Source: Nitrospirota bacterium
GTDB taxonomy: Bacteria; Nitrospirota_A; Leptospirillia; Leptospirillales; Leptospirillaceae
Assembly: GCA_021838765.1 (NCBI GenBank)
Contig: JAKCCY010000110.1
Span: 1-8,332, forward strand
DNA: 8,332 nucleotides
Direction: 5' to 3'
Shown here: piece by piece, positions 1-6,121 of the stretch
Layout: every line of letters begins with the position of its first letter
How positions within the stretch are numbered: the first letter of the stretch is position 1
The notes under the pieces: model-generated
What the model saw: only the letters and a program-made list of their open reading frames with translations
The model's database searches: none
Told to the model about the DNA's origin: nothing
Position numbers and translations under genes: made by a program

Positions 1-1114
1 GTCAGACCCTGTCGGATCTCCGGGACTGGAGAGGGAAAAGCCCCTTCTTGAGGTTCTGGGTCAGACGGTCATTCCGGACGAGGACACGGTGGGACAATGG
101 CTTCGTCGGATGGGGGATCCCCAGAGAGGCCAGAGCGGTCTTGTGGGGCTGGGACGGGTGCGAGACGAGATCAGCCGAGAGATTCTGGCGCGGGATGGGA
201 TCACAGACTATACGCTGGATCTCGATGCAAGCTTCATCGACTCCGGGAAGGCCGACGCCATGTATTCCTATCTGAAGGAAAAAGGCTATATGCCGATGCT
301 GGCGGCCCTGTATGAGAACGGACTCTTTGTGGACGACGAGTTCCGGGAGGGAAATGTCTCACCGGCGACGGGGCATGGAGAGGTGTATCGGCGGGCCAAG
401 GCGCGGGTCGAAGAGGGGGGGAAGAGGATCGCGCGCTTTCGGGCGGACAGCGCCTCCTACCAGGCGGAGTTGATCAACACTCTGGAGGAGGACGGGGTCG
501 AGTGGACCATCACGGCGGACAAGAACAGCGCCGTGATGAGCCTGATCGACCGGATCGAGGAAAAAGAGTGGACACCCTTTTCCGGGGCGGCCGGGGAAGA
601 CGTCGAGATCGCCGAGACCGTGCATACGATGGCGGGGACCAAGCGAGCCTTTCGCCTCATCGTGAAGCGGGTGCGGGAGAGGTCAACGCCGCTGTCCTCG
701 TATCTGGTCTCCTGGCGGTATTGGGTCGTCGCCACCAACTTCGGGCCGGAGTGGAGCGCCGCCCGGGTTCTCGAATGGCATCAGCAGAGAGGAGAGTTCG
801 AGAACTTCTTCAAGGGGCTGAAGAATGACGTGGGGGTCGGATATCTGCCCACCGGGGATCTTCATGCCAACGCCGTCTTCTTCCGGATTGGGGTGATGGC
901 GTACAACCTCTTCATCGGGTTCAAGCGGGATCTTCTTCCAGCCCCTTGCCAGACATGGACGCTCCGGAGTGTCCGAGGGAGGATCTTTTCCCTGGCGGGA
1001 CGGATCGTCCGGCATGCCCGGTCGCTTGTCCTGAAGCTGGCGGTTGATGCAGCCTCCCTGACTCTTTTGTCGAGAATTCGAGGGCAGTGTCAGGAGCTCT
1101 TTGGCTCGGCTTAA
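1..1114 (+). mobile_element. IS1380-family insertion sequence, partial, right end unresolved
   Basis: The transposase defines an insertion sequence entering from the left edge. Its left inverted repeat is outside the window, so the right repeat cannot be matched and the right boundary is unknown. IS1380 members usually end soon after the transposase stop, so the end is expected somewhere in about 1115-1250, where the sequence changes from G+C-rich to mixed. The end given here is only the transposase stop. Confidence 0.7.
2..1114 (+). CDS. IS1380-family transposase, 5' end outside window
   Basis: DDE (RNase H-fold) transposase that would cut and rejoin the ends of its insertion sequence. The frame is open from base 2 with no stop, so the true start lies upstream; the GTG at 89 is an internal valine. 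Likely catalytic residues are the Asp in LDLDAS (codon 224-226, or its neighbour 218-220), Asp in RADSAS (446-448) and Glu (800-802). The last sits in the IS4-superfamily signature Y-(2)-R-(3)-E-(6)-K: Arg 788-790, Glu 800-802 and Lys 821-823 fit exactly, but the Tyr is His (779-781). The following stretch, with a hydrophobic MAYNLFIG segment, matches the usual IS1380 layout after the Glu. No frameshift or internal stop is visible, so this copy may be intact. The family is secure; activity cannot be judged without both ends. Confidence 0.88.
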   Translation, partial: SDPVGSPGLEREKPLLEVLGQTVIPDEDTVGQWLRRMGDPQRGQSGLVGLGRVRDEISREILARDGITDYTLDLDASFIDSGKADAMYSYLKEKGYMPMLAALYENGLFVDDEFREGNVSPATGHGEVYRRAKARVEEGGKRIARFRADSASYQAELINTLEEDGVEWTITADKNSAVMSLIDRIEEKEWTPFSGAAGEDVEIAETVHTMAGTKRAFRLIVKRVRERSTPLSSYLVSWRYWVVATNFGPEWSAARVLEWHQQRGEFENFFKGLKNDVGVGYLPTGDLHANAVFFRIGVMAYNLFIGFKRDLLPAPCQTWTLRSVRGRIFSLAGRIVRHARSLVLKLAVDAASLTLLSRIRGQCQELFGSA

Positions 1115-1273
1115 AAGAGAGGGCCTCCCCTCACAATCAGACGATCTTGGCCCAAGGAGCCGGAGAGGTGCGCCAAGAGGAGAAGAGGGAGGGGGTCGGG
1201 CTATCTTATCTTCAATGTTGCATTCTTATAAAAAGAGACCGAGAACACTCCTTGTTGGGCGTCGGGTTGAGAC

Positions 1274-1309
1274 GGAGAGGGGGGCACCCCCTCCATTAAG
1301 CAGGAGGGG
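1274..1309. repeat. Mutually exclusive G/C hairpins sharing one arm
   Basis: The central arm CCCCCTCC (1287-1294) can pair upstream with GGAGAGGGGGG (1274-1284, one bulged A). Alternatively, CCCCTCC (1288-1294) can pair perfectly, seven base pairs with an 8-base loop, with GGAGGGG (1303-1309). Only one form can exist at a time. No T-run follows, so it is not an obvious terminator. The downstream arm includes most of an AGGAGG ribosome-binding sequence, so the second hairpin would hide it. It may be a subterminal structure of the insertion sequence or a relic of a regulated leader. Confidence 0.5.
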
Positions 1310-1345
1310 AGCACATGATCTGAGAGGGGCCAAAGGTGGACATTT

Positions 1346-1366
1346 TCAAAAAATCCCCTCAAAAAA
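1346..1366. repeat. Tandem TCAAAAAA repeat, 13-bp period
   Basis: TCAAAAAA occurs at 1346-1353 and 1359-1366, separated by TCCCC. The first copy lies in GTGGACATTTTCAAA (1336-1350). Short tandem A/T-rich repeats next to a TGGACA-type sequence resemble terminal transposase-binding sites of some IS21-family elements, so this could be a leftover element end. There is no second copy in the window and no IstA/IstB gene, so that reading is speculative. Confidence 0.35.
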
Positions 1367-1421
1367 GTGCCCAAGGAGTGCGTCCTTCGTTCTATATCGG
1401 AATTAGGGAAAGCTAAAATTC

Positions 1422-1449
1422 TTGACAATTTAACCGATTGGGAGAAAAT
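1422..1449 (+). promoter_or_regulatory. Candidate sigma-70 promoter for the defence operon
   Basis: A perfect -35 hexamer TTGACA (1422-1427) is followed after 16 bases by GAAAAT (1444-1449), a four-of-six match to TATAAT. It lies in AT-rich DNA about 130 bases before the micro-gene and points toward it. The -10 is weak, so the assignment is tentative. Another -10-like TAAAAT (1414-1419) just upstream lacks a good -35. Confidence 0.4.
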
Positions 1450-1570
1450 GATTTGAATAATGGTCTGAAGATGCGTTCCGGACCTTCCATTTCAACCATC
1501 ACACCTGGTTTTGATTTGACCAGTAATAACCATTTCATTACCTCATTTTCCACCAATTCTGATGGCGATG

Positions 1571-1576
1571 AAGGAG
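1571..1576 (+). promoter_or_regulatory. Ribosome binding site AAGGAG of the micro-gene
   Basis: AAGGAG lies six bases before ATG 1583. It is the only strong Shine-Dalgarno sequence ahead of the SIR2 gene and selects 1583 over the in-frame ATGs at 1562 and 1568, which lack such a site. It probably serves as the ribosome entry point for both genes. Confidence 0.65.
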
Positions 1577-1582
1577 TCTTTT

Positions 1583-1696
1583 ATGAAAAAAAGTCTTGCA
1601 ATATTTTTCCAAGAAGAGTTAGCAAAGGTTTTTCAAGAAGCTCATCTATCAGACACTAAGCATATGAGCCTTGCAGTATTAGCATTATCAATATGA
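1583..1696 (+). CDS. Small 37-residue protein coupled to the SIR2 gene
   Basis: A micro-gene of 37 codons supported by position rather than homology. It begins MKKSLAIFF, continues through a charged, amphipathic helix-like stretch (QEELAKVFQEA, residues 10-20) and ends in the hydrophobic MSLAVLALSI. Its AAGGAG lies six bases before the ATG. Its TGA (1694-1696) overlaps the ATG of the SIR2 gene (1693) in an ATGA junction, the classic layout for stop-restart coupling. The SIR2 start has no visible Shine-Dalgarno sequence of its own. I do not recognise the protein. It could be a true small partner or regulator, or simply a leader peptide whose translation delivers ribosomes to the big gene. A less likely alternative is the tail of a decayed upstream gene; its frame is open back to 1520 without a better start. 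Confidence 0.55.
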   Translation: MKKSLAIFFQEELAKVFQEAHLSDTKHMSLAVLALSI

Positions 1697-4600
1697 TGAT
1701 CGAAGACCTTCCCGACTTCCCATCACTGCAGCAGTTGGCCAATGCACTTTGGTTAAAGGGCACTGCGCGCGGGGCTGCTGTACTCGTTGGTGCAGGATTC
1801 AGCAAATGTGCCGATCTTCCTGCGCCCGATACGTTAAAACCGCCACTTTGGGTTGATCTTGCGATAGCTATGTCCCACCAGCTTTACCCCAGTGGCTCCC
1901 AAAACGTACCAACCAATCCGCTTCGATTGGCAGAAGAATACCGAACGAATTTCGGACAAGCAGCGCTCGATGAATTCATTCGCACACGGATCGCTGATAG
2001 CTCATGGTTACCGGGTCCGTTGCACCAACTGTTATTAAATCTGCCTTGGTCTGACGTGCTCACAACAAATTGGGATACGTTGCTCGAGCGAGCAAGTTAC
2101 AATACACACCGAAGCTACGAAGTCGTCCTCCAAGCAAGCGACCTGCCTCATGTGAGGGCACCGCGTATTATCAAACTTCATGGCACCATTGGTACCAGCA
2201 GTCGCTTCATCGTAGCTGAGGAAGACTATCGCACGTACCCAACGAAGCATGCCCCTTTCGTCAATCTAGCACGGCAAATCTTCATTGAAAACGAACTCTG
2301 TCTGATCGGCTTTTCCGGGGATGATCCAAATTTTCTGGAATGGTCAGGCTGGGTGCGTGACAATTTGGCCGACGGGAGTCGTCGGATATATCTAGTTGGC
2401 AACCTTCAGCTCGAGACAACGAAAAGAAAATTTTTAGAAGCTCGCAATATTGCGCCAATCGATCTTTATCCGCTTGTCCACGAACAAGAAGCGGCAGACA
2501 AGCACACTGCGGCTACCAAAATGTTCCTTGATTTTCTCTTGAACATGAAACCGGATTCAGTTTCGGACTGGGCACCCACGACCGAGTACAGCTTCATGCC
2601 AACGACTATAGACGATTACAAAAGACTGGCAACAGATCATGCGTATGCCGCCTCACTTCTTGATCAATCAGCGGACGTGTGGAACTCGGACCGCCTGAGC
2701 TATCCGGATTGGTTTGTGTGTCCCGCTTCGAAAAGACACCTGATTCGCTCCAGAACGGACAATAGGGGGTTGCGTCAAGAATCCCTTGATGCATTAACAG
2801 CCGAGCGACGTGCGCAAGTCCTTTACGAACTAGCCTGGCGACACATCACGGCCCATTGGCCTATCGCTGTCGACCTCGCCGGATTCCTGACCTCGCTTTT
2901 GGAGGCACCGCCACCGACTTTTCAACTGAGTGCTCAACTTGAAGTCGCGCAAATATTACTGCGTTCGGCGCGACAGGGTGGCGATGAAGAAGCGTTCGGG
3001 CGCTGGGCTAATTTTCTTGAAGCAAATGGCACCATGAACCCTGAGATCGCAGCCGATGTGGCTTACCAGCGCTGCCTTCGTGCGTGCGCCCAGCTAGACC
3101 TAGAAAGCGTCGCTCGCGAATTACCAAAAGTCACAGGTTCCGATCCGATCTGGCGCCTCCGGCGCGCCTCCCTTCACACCGAGGTCGGAGAGGTTTCCGC
3201 TGCATGCAAGCTTATCGCCGAAGCGCATGATGAATTAACGTGCCTTCAACGTCGGGATCGACGTTCCTTGTGGATACGATCGCGCCGCGCGTGGACCGCC
3301 TGGTTGCTTCCGGTGACCCAAACAAATTCCTTCTCCTCACTCCCCCGCGCTGAGGACGCTTGGGAGTACAAAGAGGTCGCCTGCGATCCCAGGAAAGAGC
3401 TGGATACGATCGAGGACAATGCGGCAGCCGAACTGCGAAATCGTCGGGAGAAAGACGTTTCCGTCGAACCTCTCTTCGAGCCAGGCCACTATCGAGATCC
3501 ATCGCACACGATCAGGTTCATCAGCAACACGGCCGTCGATCCGCTTGAAGAGCTTAATCAACTCATTGAAGCTGTCGGTTTACCGATGCACCTTAACCAC
3601 TACAGCATCGTCGGTGCCACCGCCCGCGAAGCGGTTGAACTGGCGTTTGAGCCAAGTGTTCGTTGGTATAGTTGGTTTTTGCGCTGGATTTCGAGCCATA
3701 ACGACAAACTCTTTGAGCGTTATTTTGGACGACTTGCGCTGGCTCAACTTTCGTCCGAGACGGCAGCGGAACTCACTCGGCGAGTAACTGTAAGCCTTGC
3801 ATTCTGGCGATCACGACTGGACGCGGCAACTCCGGGGCCTGATTTCAACTTCGCTCTTGAACGGCTCCGTCTCTATATTGCCGCTATGTCGCGGCTGACA
3901 ATTCGACAAAGTGGCTCTGATGCAGGGGAAACATTTGCTCTTGCCTGTGACCTCGCTAAAGATCGGCAAATGAAGCATCCCTCGCTCACCAAGATTTTGG
4001 GCGATCTTTTAAAATACAGCATACAAGCCGTACCTCAATCTGACCGAGGTACATTAATTCTTTCCGGATTGGAATTTCCTTTGAGCGCCGAAAAAAATGT
4101 CGACCCGCATTTTTGGCCGGATTCGATCCTTTTTTTCTGGGGCGGCCGCTTCAGCCGACCAGCCGAAGACTTGCGCTGGAACGTGCGGATTCAACAATTG
4201 ATCCAAGCAAGCGTTGCTGGACAGCCTTCTCGTAACGAAGCTGTCAATCGCTTGGCCTTTCTTGCAATTCACAATCTTTTAACGTCCGACGAAAGCCAAT
4301 CCTTCGGGGACGCTCTCTGGAGTGAGACCGATCGGGAAGAAAACGGCATACCCGGGAAAACTGACCTTCTGATGAGCATTTTCACGAAGTTACCCACACC
4401 GATCACGATCGATGCTTCAGCAAGGATTCGGTCCCGGCTTTACGATGAACCGATCGGCACTTGGTTGCTCCCATCGGAACCGTATCACTTACAAATCGAC
4501 GCCAATAAACTGAATCACATCCAATCCTTCCTTCTAGCAGCGAAAAACAATTTATTGCCCAATCCCGACCAGGCAGTTCGCCTATTCGATGAAATGATGG

Positions 4601-5313
4601 CATGGCGACCTTCTCCGCTTGCAAACTGCGATCCGTTTAAGGCATTGGAGATACACACGTTCGAGGACCAAGTGCGGCGCATTATAGGCGACACCGTTTC
4701 GCTTGCCATTGTACCGGCAATGAGAACTACAGATCTGACCATTGAGCGAGCCAATGCGGTCCTACACTGTATCGAAGAAACTGGGCTTGGCCAGGCGCGA
4801 GGTTGCCTGCCATATTTTCTCAACACTCGATCAGAACTACTAGATGGGATCATTCGATCGCTCCGCCGTGGAGTCATCGGATCAACGTTCGACGATGTGG
4901 TGGGCGCAACGACAGCGATCACCAAATGGATTGAGCTGTTTCGGAGAAGCACTGTCCCTCCGTTGCCTGAGCAACTTATTGAGCAGGTGGTCTCTGCAGT
5001 CGAAACCCGGCGAGAACTGGGCCTTAATATGTTATTGCAATGTATCCGCATCTTAACGGAAGAAGATTTGCTTGACTCCCAACATACTGCACGGATCACA
5101 GAAGCCCTTGACGATCTCCTTCTCGAGACTTCTTACGCTACCATCGATCCGGACGCCCGTGAAGCAGTTTCTGTATCACTTGTTCGTGCAGAGTGCGTTA
5201 AATTGGCACGCACCCTTGATCGAACAGGCGCTCACAGTGCCGTTACGAAAAAGTGGATTGCAGCTGCGCAGGTAGACCCACTCCCGGAAGTCCGTTTTGC
5301 ACTTATCGAATAG
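1693..5313 (+). CDS. Large SIR2-domain protein, probable antiphage NADase
   Basis: A 1206-residue protein with an N-terminal SIR2-like domain (about residues 25-245). Visible motifs are GAGFS (33-37, NAD-binding loop), TTNWD (124-128, catalytic-type Asn126), KLHG (161-164, catalytic-type His163) and GFSGDDPNF (206-214). Only 41 residues separate the KLHG and GFS motifs and there are no paired cysteines, so the zinc ribbon of deacetylase sirtuins is absent. That is typical of bacterial defence SIR2 domains, which hydrolyse NAD+. The remaining roughly 950 residues are helical. Residues 378-520 look TPR-like (DPIWRLRRASL at 484-494, then GEVSAACKL), and the end is HEAT-like (DPLPEVRFALIE). I see no P-loop NTPase, nuclease or membrane segment. 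The size and layout resemble single-protein defence-associated sirtuins (DSR1/DSR2 type), with the helical part probably sensing phage. Subfamily assignment, including a possible DUF4020 region, needs a profile search. Composition is lower in G+C than the neighbours, suggesting transfer. Confidence 0.85.
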   Translation: MMIEDLPDFPSLQQLANALWLKGTARGAAVLVGAGFSKCADLPAPDTLKPPLWVDLAIAMSHQLYPSGSQNVPTNPLRLAEEYRTNFGQAALDEFIRTRIADSSWLPGPLHQLLLNLPWSDVLTTNWDTLLERASYNTHRSYEVVLQASDLPHVRAPRIIKLHGTIGTSSRFIVAEEDYRTYPTKHAPFVNLARQIFIENELCLIGFSGDDPNFLEWSGWVRDNLADGSRRIYLVGNLQLETTKRKFLEARNIAPIDLYPLVHEQEAADKHTAATKMFLDFLLNMKPDSVSDWAPTTEYSFMPTTIDDYKRLATDHAYAASLLDQSADVWNSDRLSYPDWFVCPASKRHLIRSRTDNRGLRQESLDALTAERRAQVLYELAWRHITAHWPIAVDLAGFLTSLLEAPPPTFQLSAQLEVAQILLRSARQGGDEEAFGRWANFLEANGTMNPEIAADVAYQRCLRACAQLDLESVARELPKVTGSDPIWRLRRASLHTEVGEVSAACKLIAEAHDELTCLQRRDRRSLWIRSRRAWTAWLLPVTQTNSFSSLPRAEDAWEYKEVACDPRKELDTIEDNAAAELRNRREKDVSVEPLFEPGHYRDPSHTIRFISNTAVDPLEELNQLIEAVGLPMHLNHYSIVGATAREAVELAFEPSVRWYSWFLRWISSHNDKLFERYFGRLALAQLSSETAAELTRRVTVSLAFWRSRLDAATPGPDFNFALERLRLYIAAMSRLTIRQSGSDAGETFALACDLAKDRQMKHPSLTKILGDLLKYSIQAVPQSDRGTLILSGLEFPLSAEKNVDPHFWPDSILFFWGGRFSRPAEDLRWNVRIQQLIQASVAGQPSRNEAVNRLAFLAIHNLLTSDESQSFGDALWSETDREENGIPGKTDLLMSIFTKLPTPITIDASARIRSRLYDEPIGTWLLPSEPYHLQIDANKLNHIQSFLLAAKNNLLPNPDQAVRLFDEMMAWRPSPLANCDPFKALEIHTFEDQVRRIIGDTVSLAIVPAMRTTDLTIERANAVLHCIEETGLGQARGCLPYFLNTRSELLDGIIRSLRRGVIGSTFDDVVGATTAITKWIELFRRSTVPPLPEQLIEQVVSAVETRRELGLNMLLQCIRILTEEDLLDSQHTARITEALDDLLLETSYATIDPDAREAVSVSLVRAECVKLARTLDRTGAHSAVTKKWIAAAQVDPLPEVRFALIE

Positions 5314-5375
5314 ATCATCAAATTCCTGATCATCCACCAGAAAGCCCTTTAGCGTAACTTAGCCCCCAGCCAGGA

Positions 5376-5392
5376 ATGCAACCTGATTGCAT
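5376..5392. repeat. Perfect 6-bp inverted repeat after the SIR2 gene
   Basis: ATGCAA (5376-5381) and TTGCAT (5387-5392) flank a 5-base loop, 63 bases past the SIR2 stop. No T-run follows on either strand, so it is a poor terminator. It could stabilise a transcript end or be chance. Confidence 0.3.
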
Positions 5393-5502
5393 CAATTAAG
5401 ATTACAATATGGGCCGATCTGATGTGGGTTGTTAGCCGTAGCAAGCAATCCGGCGACCCCTTTGATCATCCGGAGGCTATCCTCAATACCAACGGGCATC
5501 AT
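5392..5502 (-). CDS. Possible minus-strand micro-ORF, 36 residues, or gene fragment
   Basis: On the minus strand an AAGGAG (plus 5507-5512) precedes tandem ATG codons at 5502 and 5499, with spacings of 4 and 7 bases. The frame runs 36 codons (MMPVGIEDSLRMIKGVAGLL, then residues 21-36) to TGA. The first twenty residues look like an ordinary amphipathic N-terminus; the final part is less protein-like. It faces the end of the SIR2 gene. It may be the 5' stump of a resident gene cut off at the right edge of the inserted DNA, a small protein, or chance. I do not recognise it. Confidence 0.25.
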   Translation of the reverse strand: MMPVGIEDSLRMIKGVAGLLATANNPHQIGPYCNLN

Positions 5503-5712
5503 CGATCTCCTTGTCTGAGTTTGATAACGATGAATATGCGTTGACTGTTTCAAGGAAGACGGTTTTCCCTCGATCCCCTAACCATTGAGACCTGAAGACA
5601 TTTAAAATTACATAAATAGCTTATACTTATCTACAAGGAACCTCTTTTATTGGAGCATCTGATCCCATAATAGGATGTTATATATTTCAGCTAAAATGAC
5701 ACCACCGATGCA

Positions 5713-5717
5713 GGGAG
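5713..5717 (+). promoter_or_regulatory. Ribosome binding site GGGAG deciding the IHF-like start
   Basis: GGGAG sits seven bases before ATG 5725, a normal spacing, but only one base before the in-frame ATG 5719. It therefore selects 5725, which also gives the family-typical start MTKSEL. Confidence 0.7.
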
Positions 5718-5724
5718 AATGCAC

Positions 5725-6000
5725 ATGACAAAATCCGAACTGATAATCCGGTTAGCCCGCCAGTTTCCGGGGATCCGGCGTGAAGACGCCCGGGAGATGA
5801 TGGACCTTTTTCTCGAGGCCATGAAGGAGGGGCTGCGGTCGGGCGACACCGTGGAGCTCCGTGATTTCGGAGTCCTCCGGATTCGCTCTCGTGAACCGCG
5901 CAAGGCCCGCAATCCCAAAACCGGCGAGAAGGTCCTGGTCGAAGCCAAAAAGACGGTCTACTTCAAACAGAGCCGGACCCTCAAGGGACGAATTCTCTAA
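5725..6000 (+). CDS. IHF/HU-family DNA-bending protein, IHF-beta-like
   Basis: A 91-residue DNABII nucleoid protein. Such proteins act as dimers that bend DNA by inserting a proline from each beta-arm into the minor groove, assisting recombination, transposition, replication and transcription. The N-terminus MTKSELI is nearly that of the integration host factor beta subunit. The helical dimerisation region spans about residues 3-40, GDTVELRDFG (40-49) is the core strand region, and RNPKTG (62-67) carries the intercalating Pro64. Length is within the 90-95 usual for the family. The family is certain; whether it is IHF-beta or an HU-like homodimer is less so, because non-proteobacterial members mix features and no partner subunit is in the window. 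It is monocistronic here, preceded by a very AT-rich region, and converges on the lipoprotein gene. Confidence 0.9.
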   Translation: MTKSELIIRLARQFPGIRREDAREMMDLFLEAMKEGLRSGDTVELRDFGVLRIRSREPRKARNPKTGEKVLVEAKKTVYFKQSRTLKGRIL

Positions 6001-6121
6001 TTCCCTCTTTCTAGTCGTCCGTCCTCTTCTTTTTCCCATTCGTTTGAGATTCTCCTTTTATTTCTTTGATTGTCCTCTTCCTGTCCGACTCGTCCCATTC
6101 TGATTTTCTTCCCTCACACTC
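6001..6121. other. Pyrimidine-rich spacer between convergent genes
   Basis: By hand count 6001-6120 contains 57 T, 40 C, 12 G and 11 A (81 percent pyrimidine on the plus strand). There is no hairpin with a T-run. In the plus-strand transcript leaving the IHF-like gene it would be C-rich, G-poor and little structured, the kind of RNA that Rho prefers, so Rho-dependent termination is possible. No gene is seen here. Confidence 0.45.

Larger units (their letters stand above)
1115..1582. other. Intergenic region between transposase and defence gene
   Basis: No convincing gene. The left half (to about 1340) is purine- and G-rich and probably includes the right end of the insertion sequence. The right half (from about 1400) is AT-rich: 1441-1680 has 89 G/C in 240 bases. 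Structures inside it are a pair of competing hairpins (1274-1309), a strong AGGAGG (1302-1307) that precedes only ATG-ATC-TGA (1315-1323), a tandem TCAAAAAA (1346-1366) and a candidate promoter (1422-1449). Short open frames exist on both strands but lack supporting start signals. One minus-strand frame (1538 down to 1413, 41 codons) has coding-like composition but no good ribosome site. Confidence 0.6.
5314..5724. other. AT-rich intergenic region between SIR2 gene and IHF-like gene
   Basis: There is no plus-strand gene here. It holds a small inverted repeat (5376-5392), a weak minus-strand micro-ORF (5392-5502) and a very AT-rich block (5581-5700, 37 G/C in 120 bases) just ahead of the IHF-like gene, which probably contains its promoter. 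TATAAT-like hexamers CATAAT (5666-5671) and TAAAAT (5692-5697) are present, but neither has a convincing -35 at the right spacing, so I do not name one. No intrinsic terminator with a T-run is visible after the SIR2 stop. Confidence 0.55.

Noticed and set aside
1087..1406. Two plus-strand frames after the transposase (1087-1299 and 1101-1406)
   Set aside because: They are Arg/Gly-rich translations of G-rich DNA, start inside or at the end of the transposase, and show no protein-like pattern.
1438..1659. 73-codon plus-strand frame from TTG 1438
   Set aside because: It has a TTG start without a ribosome site and a Ser/Asn-rich composition that does not look like a protein. It overlaps the better-supported micro-gene in another frame.
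4339..4362. P-loop-like ENGIPGKT in the SIR2 protein (residues 883-890), suggesting a STAND NTPase
   Set aside because: The first Walker A position is Glu, not Gly/Ala. There is no preceding hydrophobic strand and no Walker B nearby, so the protein is not Avs5-like.
4515..5099. 194-codon minus-strand frame inside the SIR2 gene
   Set aside because: It is Ser/Arg-rich, has no recognisable motif and lies wholly antisense to a well-supported coding sequence, so it is a shadow frame.
5327..5471. Direct repeat TGATCATCC (5327-5335 and 5463-5471) as an attachment or target site
   Set aside because: Nine bases containing a palindromic core are not surprising by chance, and the pair flanks nothing meaningful.
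5719..5724. Two-codon-longer start of the IHF-like protein
   Set aside because: The Shine-Dalgarno sequence ends one base from this ATG. ATG 5725 has correct spacing and the conserved MTKSEL start.
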